A stretch of DNA of 64,000 nucleotides from Desulfospira sp963664655 (GTDB taxonomy: Bacteria > Desulfobacterota > Desulfobacteria > Desulfobacterales > Desulfobacteraceae). The position numbers were made by a program, and so were the translations under genes. The notes beneath the pieces are model-generated. The model was given only the letters and a program-made list of their open reading frames with translations, was not told where the DNA came from and searched no databases. Positions within the stretch are counted from its first letter, which is position 1; each line of letters starts with the position of its first letter. This document shows, in pieces, positions 50,716-59,543 of the stretch. Location of the stretch: contig OY761554.1 of NCBI GenBank assembly GCA_963664655.2, positions 434,001-498,000 on the forward strand. Direction: 5' to 3'.

Positions 50716-50757
50716 TTTTAAGTTTTTAAACGACATTTTAAGTTTATAAACGACATT
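50716..50757. repeat. 20-bp tandem direct repeat, operator candidate
   Basis: Two copies of TTTTAAGTTT(T/A)TAAACGACAT lie head to tail just downstream of the promoter candidate. Two helical turns between copies would put a regulator on one face of the DNA. Confidence 0.5.
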
Positions 50758-50907
50758 GCAGCATAATATTGAAAGCCGGCAGCCCATAGTTAAACCATCG
50801 CGGATCATCTTTGGCTATCCGGCCAAGTCCCGGTCCGCAACGAGAAATGAACGGCTTTTCAGCTTGTTGGTGAGACGTTTATTCACAACCATGAGGAGAA
50901 AAATTCA

Positions 50908-51609
50908 TTGTCCCTGAGATTTGTTATTGTAGCCGGCCCGCCATCCTCCGGAAAAACATCGGTGATGATGCAGGTGATCCGCCATCTGCAGCAGGACAAC
51001 CTTCAGGTTTCGGCATGCAAAATTGATTGTCTTGAAACTGCAGATGATGCGCGCTACCGCAGTCTGGGCATCCCGGTGTCCGTCGGGCTGAGCGACTATA
51101 TCTGCCCGGATCATTTTTATGTGGCCAACCTGGAAGAGGTCTGGGACTGGGCGGAAAATCAAAAAACCGATGTCCTGATTCTTGAAACGGCCGGGTTGTG
51201 CCACCGGTGTGCCCCTGCGGTTCAAGGGTGCCTGACCGTATGCGTTGTTGATAACCTGGTGGGCCTTGACACCCCCCAAAAAATCGGCCCCATGCTGAGC
51301 ACCGCGGATATGATTGTCATAACCAAGGGCGACGTGGTCTCCCAGGCGGAAAGAGAGGTCTTCAGCCATCAGGTGGAATGCGTCAATGATACCGCCGGTG
51401 TCATCCACGTCAATGGCCTCAATGGCCAGGGGTCCCTGGGGTTAAAAAGAGAAATCCTAAACCTGAGTCCCATTCAGGGCATCACCGGACGGGAGTTAAG
51501 ATACCCCATGCCGGCGGCCATATGTTCGTATTGCGCCGGGGAGACCATTGTCGGAAGCGATTACCAGATGGGCAATGTCAAAAAAATTGATTTTGGTGAA
51601 AACAAATGA
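50908..51609 (+). CDS. HypB/CobW-like P-loop NTPase with CxxC motifs
   Basis: 233 residues from TTG 50908 (AGGAG about ten bases upstream). Walker A is GPPSSGKTS at 10-18; ETAG serves as switch motif and ITKGD as the guanine-specificity-like motif. This is the SIMIBI class that includes HypB, UreG and CobW, metal-delivery GTPases. LCHRCAPAVQGC and the C-terminal CSYC give metal or Fe-S ligands. It overlaps the next gene by four bases (ATGA). A role in metal or cofactor insertion is inferred; the metal is unknown. Confidence 0.75.
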   Translation: MSLRFVIVAGPPSSGKTSVMMQVIRHLQQDNLQVSACKIDCLETADDARYRSLGIPVSVGLSDYICPDHFYVANLEEVWDWAENQKTDVLILETAGLCHRCAPAVQGCLTVCVVDNLVGLDTPQKIGPMLSTADMIVITKGDVVSQAEREVFSHQVECVNDTAGVIHVNGLNGQGSLGLKREILNLSPIQGITGRELRYPMPAAICSYCAGETIVGSDYQMGNVKKIDFGENK

Positions 51610-52442
51610 AACTTAACAAAATTAGTATTCTGGGGGGGCAGGATAAGGCTGCCCGTTCCGAAAACATCCGACGACTGGATATTCATTCAGGAGAGGTCGT
51701 TGCCGTTGTGGGTCCCACCGGGTCAGGAAAGACCCAGCTGATATCCGATATTGAACAATATGCAGACGGGCAACCCCCTACAGGCCGCACCATCCTGATA
51801 AATGACCGGGCACCGGGCGGCCAGGGGCCAAATAAACATTTCAGGCACCTGATGGCAGAGGTTTCCCAGAAAATGAACTTTGTGATTGATTCCTCTGTAG
51901 AGGCGTTTTTACGCAAGCACGCCAGGGTGCGCGGCATTGAGGACATTGAAAACATTGTGGCCCGGGTGCTTGAGTTGACCAACGAACTGGCCGGAGAGCC
52001 CATATCCATGGCAGATAACCTGACCCTGTTGAGCGGGGGGCAGGCCAGAGCGCTGATGGTGGCGGATGTCGCCCTGATCAGCAATGCGCCCGTGGTGCTG
52101 ATAGATGAAATCGAGAATGCCGGTATCGACAGGCTCAAGGCCCTTAAAATCCTCAAGGGACAGGGTAAAATTGTACTGGTTGTGACCCATGACCTGACCC
52201 TCACCTTAATGGCCGATCGCCGGATCGTTATGAAAAACGGCGGAATGTGCAAGCTTCACCGGCTAACCCAGGAAGAGATAAGGATTGCAGCCGAACTGGT
52301 GGCAATTGAAACAGATATTCTTCGCCTGCGCCATATGGTCAGAAGCGGCGAATCCATTGAAAAACCCCAAGACAATAAGGAGAAAGAGATCCTATGGCAA
52401 GCGTTTTGCTCCACTGCCCGCTTAACATCAGCCGGTCATTAG
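51606..52442 (+). CDS. ABC-type ATPase without permease partner
   Basis: 278 residues. Walker A GPTGSGKT is at 36-43, the signature LLSGGQARA at about 141-149, Walker B VVLIDE ending at 168, and the H-loop is in VVTHD. No membrane segment is present and no permease gene is adjacent. It lies between the NTPase and the substrate-binding-type gene, overlapping the latter by 49 bases. It may serve an unlinked permease or, like non-transport ABC proteins, drive a soluble remodelling step. Confidence 0.8.
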   Translation: MKLNKISILGGQDKAARSENIRRLDIHSGEVVAVVGPTGSGKTQLISDIEQYADGQPPTGRTILINDRAPGGQGPNKHFRHLMAEVSQKMNFVIDSSVEAFLRKHARVRGIEDIENIVARVLELTNELAGEPISMADNLTLLSGGQARALMVADVALISNAPVVLIDEIENAGIDRLKALKILKGQGKIVLVVTHDLTLTLMADRRIVMKNGGMCKLHRLTQEEIRIAAELVAIETDILRLRHMVRSGESIEKPQDNKEKEILWQAFCSTARLTSAGH

Positions 52443-53293
52443 TTCAGATGATGGAAGAATTTTGCCGGGAATTCAAAAAGAAGCACGACATTGAGGTGAC
52501 CATTGAAACCCAGCCCCACCGCCCTTCGGAAAAGAGCCTGTTTGAGGCCTGTGTGGAAAAAAATGAGATGCCCGATTTGGTTGTGGGACATGTCGACGAT
52601 TTTGCCGATCTTCCCCCGGGCTTTCTGGCCGAGCATTTCAAATCCGTTCCCGGCCGGTTTCCCGTAAGGAAAGAACTCGCGGATAAAGGCTGGACAGATA
52701 ACGATGGCTATTTTCATCCGTTTGTGGTCATTCCCTTTGCCATTTTTTACAACCATAACATGATCCAGGGGAACGATATCCCGCGGGTATGGCAGGATCT
52801 GCTGGACGGCCGATGGGAGGGCAAAATCCGGATGCCCGATGAATTCCGCATTGTATCCCTTGTTGTAAAGACCTTCATGAAAACGGATTTCCCGGACGAT
52901 TTCGAGAAGGCCGGGGCCAACTTCGTCCATCAGGGAAGCCCCATGGAAGTTATCACTGCCGTGGATGAAGGCCGCTATCCCATCGGCATAACCAATATTG
53001 CCTTTGCACGCATTTCCAAACAGAAAAACACCCGCATCATATGGCCGGCAGACGGCCTTTTCTGCATGCCCCAGGTCATGGTGTGGCGCCGCGGGGCCCC
53101 GGACCCGCTGTTTGAAATCGGAGATTTTCTCATGTCCCGTCAGGTTCAGACATACCTTTCCCTCCAAAGCTTTGTGCCGGCCGCACCGGACATCCCCATG
53201 CACGAGCTTGTGACAGACAACCAATGCAACCTGCGCTGGAAAGGATGGTATTCTTTTCTGGAGGCATTAAGGGGTAGAAAAGCAGCGGGTTAA
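52394..53293 (+). CDS. Periplasmic-binding-protein fold protein lacking a signal peptide
   Basis: 299 residues. The text (EFCREFKKKHDIEVTIETQ, MPDLVVGHVDDF, IPFAIFYNHNMI, VWQDLLDGRWEGKIRMPDE) is that of type 2 extracellular solute-binding proteins of the iron/spermidine group. The N-terminus MASVLLHCPLNISRSL has no hydrophobic signal segment, and AAGGAG sits 11 bases upstream of this ATG, so the start seems right. The protein is therefore predicted to be cytoplasmic, which is unusual. With the preceding NTPase and ABC ATPase it forms a compact three-gene unit. Confidence 0.75.
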   Translation: MASVLLHCPLNISRSLVQMMEEFCREFKKKHDIEVTIETQPHRPSEKSLFEACVEKNEMPDLVVGHVDDFADLPPGFLAEHFKSVPGRFPVRKELADKGWTDNDGYFHPFVVIPFAIFYNHNMIQGNDIPRVWQDLLDGRWEGKIRMPDEFRIVSLVVKTFMKTDFPDDFEKAGANFVHQGSPMEVITAVDEGRYPIGITNIAFARISKQKNTRIIWPADGLFCMPQVMVWRRGAPDPLFEIGDFLMSRQVQTYLSLQSFVPAAPDIPMHELVTDNQCNLRWKGWYSFLEALRGRKAAG

Positions 53294-53334
53294 CATGATT
53301 TAAGGCATGGCCGTTTTAAAAAAGGAAAAAGGAA

Positions 53335-53931
53335 ATGCAGACAAATGGTTATTCGCAGTTGGCCCCCGTATACCCCCTGATCGCCCAGCAGATCGTGGAT
53401 GACTATGGAATTACGGAAGGCATCTGCCTTGATATTGGCACAGGTCCCGGTTATGTGGGCATTGAGCTGGCAAAAATCACCGGGTTGGAAATGTATTTTA
53501 TAGACGACAAACAGGAGGCCCTGGACAAGGCTGAAAAAAACGCTTCAGGGTGCGGCCTGGACAACACCCTTCATTTTACAAAGGCCGATGTATGCGACCT
53601 GCCCTTTGAGGACGGCTTTGCCGATCTCGTTGTCAGCCGCGGTTCTCTGTGGTTCTGGGAGGATCAGGTCAAAGGGCTGCAACAGATTTACCGGGTATTG
53701 AAAACAGGGGGTGTGGCGTTTGCCGGAGGCGGTTTGGGGCGGTATTCCCCGCCCGGCATGCGCCAGCGCCTGAAAGGAAAAGGGCGTAAAAAACTCAAAC
53801 AGGAGGGAAAGGGGAATTTCCTGAATGGCGACGGTCTCAACGCGTTGTTGAAAAAAACGGGACTGGAAGGCTGCCGGGCCATATCGGACATAGAAGGGGA
53901 AGACGAAACCTGGATTGAGATGAGAAAATAA
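53335..53931 (+). CDS. Class I SAM-dependent methyltransferase
   Basis: 198 residues. Motif I is LDIGTGPGYVG (32-42), the acidic residue after strand 2 is in YFIDDKQEAL, and motif III-like text is LPFEDGFADLVVSRGSL. This is the UbiE/Tam-like small-molecule group. AAAAAGGAA precedes the ATG. It lies between the binding-protein gene and the TonB receptor gene; it could modify the imported compound or a metal ligand. The substrate cannot be inferred. Confidence 0.85.
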   Translation: MQTNGYSQLAPVYPLIAQQIVDDYGITEGICLDIGTGPGYVGIELAKITGLEMYFIDDKQEALDKAEKNASGCGLDNTLHFTKADVCDLPFEDGFADLVVSRGSLWFWEDQVKGLQQIYRVLKTGGVAFAGGGLGRYSPPGMRQRLKGKGRKKLKQEGKGNFLNGDGLNALLKKTGLEGCRAISDIEGEDETWIEMRK

Positions 53932-53950
53932 CTGGTTCTGATTTGGAGAG

Positions 53951-55864
53951 ATGATGATGAAAAAGATGATGATGGTGACTTGCGTGTGGGTTGCTCTGTG
54001 TATACCGGGGATTGCCGTATCAGGCCAATCCCGGACCAGTGAAAATGCTTCCAGAATCGAAGGCATGGTTGTGACGGCAACGATGACGGAAAAAATATTA
54101 AAGGATGTGCCCGGATCAATAGAGGTGATCACGGAACAGGATATCCTTGAGATGAACGCCAAAACGGTTGCCGAAGCCCTTGAAGAGGCAACAGGAATTT
54201 TGATGACAACGGAAACCGGGCGGATGATGCGGCCCAGTATTCGGGGGACCGGCAACAAACACACCCTGGTATTGATAGACGGACGGCGGATCACTCCCGG
54301 GTTCAAGGATCTGACGGGGATAGAGCAGATTCCCGTGGAGATGATCGACCGCATAGAGGTGGTTCGCGGCCCTGCATCGGCCCTTTACGGCAGCGATGCC
54401 ATCGGCGGGGTGGTCAACATCATCACCAAGAAACCCTCAAAAACAATGACCATTGGCGGAACGGCCCAATGTGGCCGGAGCACCTACGGCGAGGGGGATG
54501 AAGGCAATGCAGGCGTATATGCGGGGAACACCATAGGGCGGTTCGGATTCCTGCTGGCCGGGGGGTATCAGGATAAGGACGGGTATGACAGGGACGGCAT
54601 CACCCCGGATGACGGGGATTCCATTGAGATGAAATCCATTGGCGGCCGCTTTTCATATCAACTCAATGACGGTCACGATCTTCTGGCAGGATTTGAGGCG
54701 GTTGACCGGAATTTCAACGGGCTCAGAGACCTTCAGAACCTTGACCGGGAAAGGGATACCGACGACCGCAGGCTGAACTATTTCCTGGAATATGACGCAA
54801 CGATCTCCCCGGAATCCACCCTGATGCTGCGGGCAAATCGTTCCTGGCATGACAATGAGGTGACCGTTGATCCGGCGACCCCTGAGGTCGTCGGGAGCAT
54901 TGGGGACGAATCCAATGCAGAGCGGACACTGGACCAGTTAGAGGGCCGCTTCTCCTCCCGGATTCTGGAAAAGCATTTGGTGACCATGGGCACGGAATAT
55001 ATAAAGGAACGACGGGAAGATGACGCGTCACTTGACGATTATGTGGAAACCTTCAGTATCTATGCCCAGGATGAGTACCAGATTCTGGAGCCACTTTACA
55101 TGGCATTGAGTGTTCGCTGGGACCATTACTCTGATTTTGGATCGGAATGGACCCCCAGGCTTTCCATGACCTATGCCATTCTGGATAATTTAAGGTTAAA
55201 AGGGGCATGGGGCATGGGATTCAGGGCCCCGGGATTTCTTGAGCTGTACATCCCCACCTATATGAAGCAGGGAAAGGTAATCAACGAGCCCAACCCCGAT
55301 CTTGAGCCTGAATCCTCACAAAGCTATGAAATCGGCCTCCAGGGTGAATACAAAAATTTCCAGGCCGGCATAACCTGCTTTAAAACCGATATCGAGGACC
55401 TGATCGAAGCGGTTTACTATGCGTCAACCGGCACCGGGAAACAGCAGAAAGACTATTACCAGTACCGGAATATTGCCGAAGCCTCTATAAAGGGGATTGA
55501 GTTTGAATGGGGCCTTAAGCTTCCGGCGGGATTCACGTTATCCGGAAATCTGGCCTATCTGGATACCGAAGACAAAACCACCGGTGAACAGCTGGAAGGA
55601 CGGCCGGACTACAAGGGTTCCGTCAAGCTTGCCTATGAATACCAGCCCTTTGGCATCCGTGCCAATGTCCGTGTGACCCACATCGGTGAGCGGTACTATG
55701 CCGACGAAGATGAGGACAGGGTCACCATCGTGGATGCATATCTGTCCAAGGATGTCACAGACAACTTTCAAATCTTTTTCGGGGTTGACAACCTGTTTAA
55801 CGCCGGAAAAGACAATTACGAGGAACCGGAGTTCTTTTATTGCGGGATTAGATTGAGCTATTAA
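53951..55864 (+). CDS. TonB-dependent outer-membrane receptor (BtuB/siderophore type)
   Basis: 637 residues; ATG 53951 or 53957. A signal peptide ends near AVSG-Q. The plug runs from about residue 35 (EGMVVTATMTEKILKDVPGS) to 160 (GPASALYGSDAIGGVVNIITKK). The barrel contains LKGAWGMGFRAPGFLELYIP and PEPESS-type loops and ends in an aromatic strand (FYCGIRLSY). VVTA may serve as TonB box. It resembles BtuB, FepA and CirA relatives, so a metal chelate or corrinoid is likely. It is followed after 17 bases by the CcoN/NapH fusion gene. Confidence 0.9.
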   Translation: MMMKKMMMVTCVWVALCIPGIAVSGQSRTSENASRIEGMVVTATMTEKILKDVPGSIEVITEQDILEMNAKTVAEALEEATGILMTTETGRMMRPSIRGTGNKHTLVLIDGRRITPGFKDLTGIEQIPVEMIDRIEVVRGPASALYGSDAIGGVVNIITKKPSKTMTIGGTAQCGRSTYGEGDEGNAGVYAGNTIGRFGFLLAGGYQDKDGYDRDGITPDDGDSIEMKSIGGRFSYQLNDGHDLLAGFEAVDRNFNGLRDLQNLDRERDTDDRRLNYFLEYDATISPESTLMLRANRSWHDNEVTVDPATPEVVGSIGDESNAERTLDQLEGRFSSRILEKHLVTMGTEYIKERREDDASLDDYVETFSIYAQDEYQILEPLYMALSVRWDHYSDFGSEWTPRLSMTYAILDNLRLKGAWGMGFRAPGFLELYIPTYMKQGKVINEPNPDLEPESSQSYEIGLQGEYKNFQAGITCFKTDIEDLIEAVYYASTGTGKQQKDYYQYRNIAEASIKGIEFEWGLKLPAGFTLSGNLAYLDTEDKTTGEQLEGRPDYKGSVKLAYEYQPFGIRANVRVTHIGERYYADEDEDRVTIVDAYLSKDVTDNFQIFFGVDNLFNAGKDNYEEPEFFYCGIRLSY

Positions 55865-55881
55865 AAAAAAGGAAAATTGAC

Positions 55882-57594
55882 ATGCCTGCAAAAATCTCCA
55901 CATATTTTATCCTGACCTCTTTGTTCTTTTTTTTCATCGGATGCATTGAAGGGATCATGTTTCCCACGAAATTTCAGTTTAAGGCCTTTTATGCAACCCT
56001 TTTCCATGTGCCGGCCGATCAGATCAAACCCTTTTTCGCTTATTTTGTCACCAAGATTCATACCCATGTGAACCTGATCGGCTGGCTATCTTCCGCCGTG
56101 ATGGGGGTTCTGTATTTTATGGTTCCCCAGATCAGCGGTGTCGAACGTTACAACCGGTGGATGGCCTACGGCAACTGGTGGGGGCATACCCTTGGGCTGC
56201 TGCTGGTGGTCATCGGGTTCCATCTGATTGGCATTTTCGGGCTTTCTTCCGGATTTACGGCGGGCTCCCCTGAATTTCGCAGTGTTGGCGCCCCCTATAG
56301 AATGCTTGTGTCTGCCGGCGGCATTTTGATTACCATCTCTACGGTTTTATTTATCTGCAACATGCTCATGGCCCTCTCCAAAGGCCAGGATTCCCCTCTG
56401 ACCGGGGACCGGAAAGCCGGCGCGGACAACCCAAAAACATCCGGCTGGTTCTCTGCGCTATCGAAAGGACAGCGGGCCTGGCTTTATGGCACCCTGGCCG
56501 CCATGGCCGCCATCATCGCCTTTGGCATGCTCATGGACAGTTCAGGAGGAAAACAAAAGCAACCGCCATCATTCAGTATTGACATGTCCATAAAACAGAT
56601 TGCTCCCGGCCTGAAGGTTACGGGAAAAGCCCTGGCCAGGGAGCTGGGCCTGCCGTTGAATGTTCCCAAGAACAGGACGCTTGCCGACCTGAAGGTTGCG
56701 CCCGAAACCCTTGACCTCGCTGTCCGCCACCTTCTTTCCCATCGGGGCACAACACTTAAGTACTATGTGTTTGCCGCCCTGGTGCTGGGAGGGCTCGTAT
56801 TTTTGGCAAGGCTGGGACGTCCGGATTTTTCCGATATAAAACAGCGGAAAAACTGGTATCCCAGAACGCCTTATGTGATGTCCCTTTTGATTTCCGTGGC
56901 CATTGCCGGTTTCTGGCTGGGGAAATCACCCAATCCCATGGAGGGGGTTGTCAAAGTGTTCAAGTCAATGGCGGGGCTGTATCCCGATCCCGGGGCAAAG
57001 GCTGCGGCCTTGGTTTTTTTTCTGGTTCTGGCGGTTGCCGGGAATAAACTGATCTGCGGTTGGGCGTGTCCTTTCGGCGCATTTCAGGAATTGATATACA
57101 GCATTCCGGTGCTCAGACGGATCAAGCAAAAAAAACTTCCCTTTGCCGTGACAAACACGGTCCGGGCCCTTGTTTTTATCATCATGCTGATGCTTTTGTT
57201 TGGTGTCGTCGGCCATCGCAGGGGCCTGGTCATATATCATTACATTAATCCGTTCAACCTGTTCAACATGGATATGGAAAACGCCGGCATCACCTTGACG
57301 GTGCTGATCTCCCTGCTGGGGTCATTTGTATTTTACCGTCCGTTCTGCCAGTTCATCTGCCCTTTCGGGCTTGTTTCATGGATTGCCGAACGATTCAGTA
57401 TTTTCCGTATCCGCATCAATAAAAACCAGTGCACCCAGTGCGGGGCCTGCATGAAGGCGTGCCCCCTTGACGCTGCAAAAGGATATGTCACGGGAACGGT
57501 ATTGCCTTCGGATTGCTTTAGCTGCGGGCGTTGCCTGAATGTCTGTTCTTTTGATGCCATTCAATACGGGCACGTATTTAAAAAATTACAATGA
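55882..57594 (+). CDS. Fusion of heme-copper-oxidase-like membrane part with NapH/NosR-type polyferredoxin
   Basis: 570 residues, about 12 membrane segments. Residues 1-170 resemble the first helices of CcoN/NorB subunits, with histidines in IHTHVNLIGW and GHTLGLLLVVIGFHL that could bind heme. The C-terminal half is NapH/NosR-like: CGWACPFG near 392 and CQFICPFG near 490, followed by two 4Fe-4S sites, CTQCGACMKACP (about 517) and CFSCGRCLNVC (about 545). Such proteins move electrons from quinol or NAD(P)H across the membrane. In this uptake locus it could reduce the imported metal complex to release the metal. AAAAGGA precedes the ATG. Confidence 0.82.
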   Translation: MPAKISTYFILTSLFFFFIGCIEGIMFPTKFQFKAFYATLFHVPADQIKPFFAYFVTKIHTHVNLIGWLSSAVMGVLYFMVPQISGVERYNRWMAYGNWWGHTLGLLLVVIGFHLIGIFGLSSGFTAGSPEFRSVGAPYRMLVSAGGILITISTVLFICNMLMALSKGQDSPLTGDRKAGADNPKTSGWFSALSKGQRAWLYGTLAAMAAIIAFGMLMDSSGGKQKQPPSFSIDMSIKQIAPGLKVTGKALARELGLPLNVPKNRTLADLKVAPETLDLAVRHLLSHRGTTLKYYVFAALVLGGLVFLARLGRPDFSDIKQRKNWYPRTPYVMSLLISVAIAGFWLGKSPNPMEGVVKVFKSMAGLYPDPGAKAAALVFFLVLAVAGNKLICGWACPFGAFQELIYSIPVLRRIKQKKLPFAVTNTVRALVFIIMLMLLFGVVGHRRGLVIYHYINPFNLFNMDMENAGITLTVLISLLGSFVFYRPFCQFICPFGLVSWIAERFSIFRIRINKNQCTQCGACMKACPLDAAKGYVTGTVLPSDCFSCGRCLNVCSFDAIQYGHVFKKLQ

Positions 57595-57644
57595 AGACCG
57601 GGAAAAGAGATTGAGCCGTCACCGGGAACCGGAATGCTTTCACC

Positions 57645-58670
57645 ATGATGTTACTTAAAAAAAATGTGGTCTTGATGCCTTTGCTTTTGTTCGGGCTGTT
57701 TGCAACGGCAGCCGTGTCCCTCTCCCTGGGACGGTATCCCGTCTCCTGGGGCGACATATATGATTTTCTGTCCGCAGTGTTGTCCGGCCGGGGCCCGGCC
57801 GGTTGTGGGAAATTTCATATTCTCAAAAACCTGTTTATTGATATCCGTTTGCCGCGCATTGTGGCCGCCATGCTGGTGGGGGCCTCTCTTTCCGTGTCAG
57901 GGGCAGCCTTTCAGTCCATGTTCATCAACCCGTTGGTATCACCGGGCCTGTTGGGCGTGCTGGCCGGGGCTTCTTTTGGGGCGGCCCTTGGCATGGTCGT
58001 GGCCAACACCTGGTTCGCCGTGCAGGTCAGTTCAGTGGCATGCGGGCTGATGGCCGTGTGCGCAGCCTTAGGGCTGGCCGCACTGTATCGGGGGGACCGG
58101 CTGCTAATGCTTATTCTGGGCGGTATCATCAGCAGCGCCCTGTTTACATCACTTCTGTCCATAGTGAAATATCTGGCTGACCCCTACAGCCAGCTTCCGG
58201 CAATTGTTTACTGGCTCATGGGCGGTTTCAGCGCCGTAGAGGCAAAAACCGTCTGGGCCGTATGCATCCCCATGGTGTCGGGCATTGTTTTTTTAATCTG
58301 TCTTTCAAATTACCTGAACATCTTGAGCATGGGCGATGAAGAGGCCCGCTGCCTGGGGGTGAATGTGCGCCTGATCCGCATAATGATGATCTTTCCGGCC
58401 ACCCTGATCAGCGCACTGACCGTGGCAATAGGGGGGATGATTGGCTGGGTCGGCCTGGTCATTCCCCATATTGCCCGGATGCTGGTGGGGCCGGACAACC
58501 GGAAATTATTGCCGGCATCGGCCGTAATCGGCGCGGCTTATCTGCTGGTGGTGGATGACATCTCAAGGCTGGCATTCACGGTGGAAATTCCCATTGGTAT
58601 CCTGACGTCCCTTGTGGGAATTCCCTTTTTTGCCCTTATTCTGGGAAAGTCACGGAAAGGCTGGCATTAA
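57645..58670 (+). CDS. FecCD/BtuC-type ABC transporter permease
   Basis: 341 residues, about ten membrane segments. The family text is clear: VSLSLGRYPVSWGDI, IRLPRIVAAMLVGASLSVSGAAFQSMFINPLVSPGLLGVLAGASFGAAL in successive helices, GGMIGWVGLVIPHIARMLVGPDNR and the EAA-like coupling loop. It forms the dimeric inner-membrane channel for siderophores, heme, corrinoids or nickel chelates. The stop and the next ATG share one base (TAATG). Confidence 0.93.
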   Translation: MMLLKKNVVLMPLLLFGLFATAAVSLSLGRYPVSWGDIYDFLSAVLSGRGPAGCGKFHILKNLFIDIRLPRIVAAMLVGASLSVSGAAFQSMFINPLVSPGLLGVLAGASFGAALGMVVANTWFAVQVSSVACGLMAVCAALGLAALYRGDRLLMLILGGIISSALFTSLLSIVKYLADPYSQLPAIVYWLMGGFSAVEAKTVWAVCIPMVSGIVFLICLSNYLNILSMGDEEARCLGVNVRLIRIMMIFPATLISALTVAIGGMIGWVGLVIPHIARMLVGPDNRKLLPASAVIGAAYLLVVDDISRLAFTVEIPIGILTSLVGIPFFALILGKSRKGWH

Positions 58671-59518
58671 TGAGTTTTATCTGCATGGACCATGTCTCCT
58701 ATGGATATGGTGAAACCCCGGTTTTGAACGACATCACCCTTTCCTTGAAACAAGGAGAAGTTGTCTCGCTGTTAGGGCCTAACGGGAGCGGTAAAACCAC
58801 TCTTTTAAAAGTCCTGCTGGGACTTTGCCGGCCACGGAAAGGAGAGGTGCGGCTTGAGGGGCGCCCTGTCCGGCAAATCAATGCCAGGGCCCTGGCCCGG
58901 CGCATCGCCTATGTGCCCCAGACCCACAAAACCTCCTTTGCCTACCGGGTAATCGACGTGGTCCTCATGGGCAGAATGCCCCATAAGCCTTTCTTTTTCC
59001 GGTATTCAAAACAGGATGAGGCCCTGGCCGTTAAGGCCCTGGAGACGCTTTCCATTGCCCATCTCAAAGACCGGCCCTATACCGAAGTGAGCGGCGGGGA
59101 GCGCCAGTTGACCCTGATCGCCCGGGCCCTGGCCCAGGGGGCGGATATTCTGGTGATGGATGAACCGGTAAGCGGGCTGGATTACGGCAACCAGATCCGC
59201 CTGCTTGAACAGATTGCCACCCTGGCAGGCAATGGATACACCTTTATCAAAACCACCCATTTTCCCGAGCATGCCGTCTGGATCTCGGACCGGGTGGTCA
59301 TGCTCAAACGGGGCCGGATCCTGGCCAGCGGGGATGCCCCGAAGGTGGTTAATGAAAAAAATCTGTATCTTCTTTACCATACGGATATCGGCATGGCAGA
59401 CCTTGATGAAGGCCTGAGGGTCTGTGTGCCCCGGAATATGCTGGGCCGTGTCAACAAAAAAAAACCGCCGGATGCGGTTAACTGCGTTACCCCAAACCCG
59501 TTACAGAACGTAATTTAA
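58670..59518 (+). CDS. FecE/BtuD-type ABC transporter ATPase
   Basis: 282 residues. Walker A GPNGSGKT is at 36-43, signature VSGGERQ near 139, Walker B LVMDEP and D-loop SGLD follow, and the H-loop is in KTTHFPEHA. The C-terminal extension after about residue 250 is not conserved. It powers the FecCD-type importer. In this family four residues usually follow the aromatic Q-loop region as here (YVPQTHKTSF). Confidence 0.93.
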   Translation: MSFICMDHVSYGYGETPVLNDITLSLKQGEVVSLLGPNGSGKTTLLKVLLGLCRPRKGEVRLEGRPVRQINARALARRIAYVPQTHKTSFAYRVIDVVLMGRMPHKPFFFRYSKQDEALAVKALETLSIAHLKDRPYTEVSGGERQLTLIARALAQGADILVMDEPVSGLDYGNQIRLLEQIATLAGNGYTFIKTTHFPEHAVWISDRVVMLKRGRILASGDAPKVVNEKNLYLLYHTDIGMADLDEGLRVCVPRNMLGRVNKKKPPDAVNCVTPNPLQNVI

Positions 59519-59543
59519 CCCGTTTTGCGTTGCAGGGGATCAT

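Larger units (their letters stand above)
50459..50907. other. Intergenic region upstream of the uptake locus
   Basis: 449 bases with no gene. It holds the likely promoter at 50678 and the 20-bp tandem repeat at 50716-50757, followed by a leader of about 150 bases. I looked for cobalamin-riboswitch boxes and a Fur-type box and found no convincing match. Confidence 0.6.

Noticed and set aside
50459..50907. Cobalamin riboswitch ahead of the BtuB-like uptake locus
   Set aside because: I could not find the conserved B12 box or the GCCACT-type core; only a promoter candidate and a tandem repeat are present.
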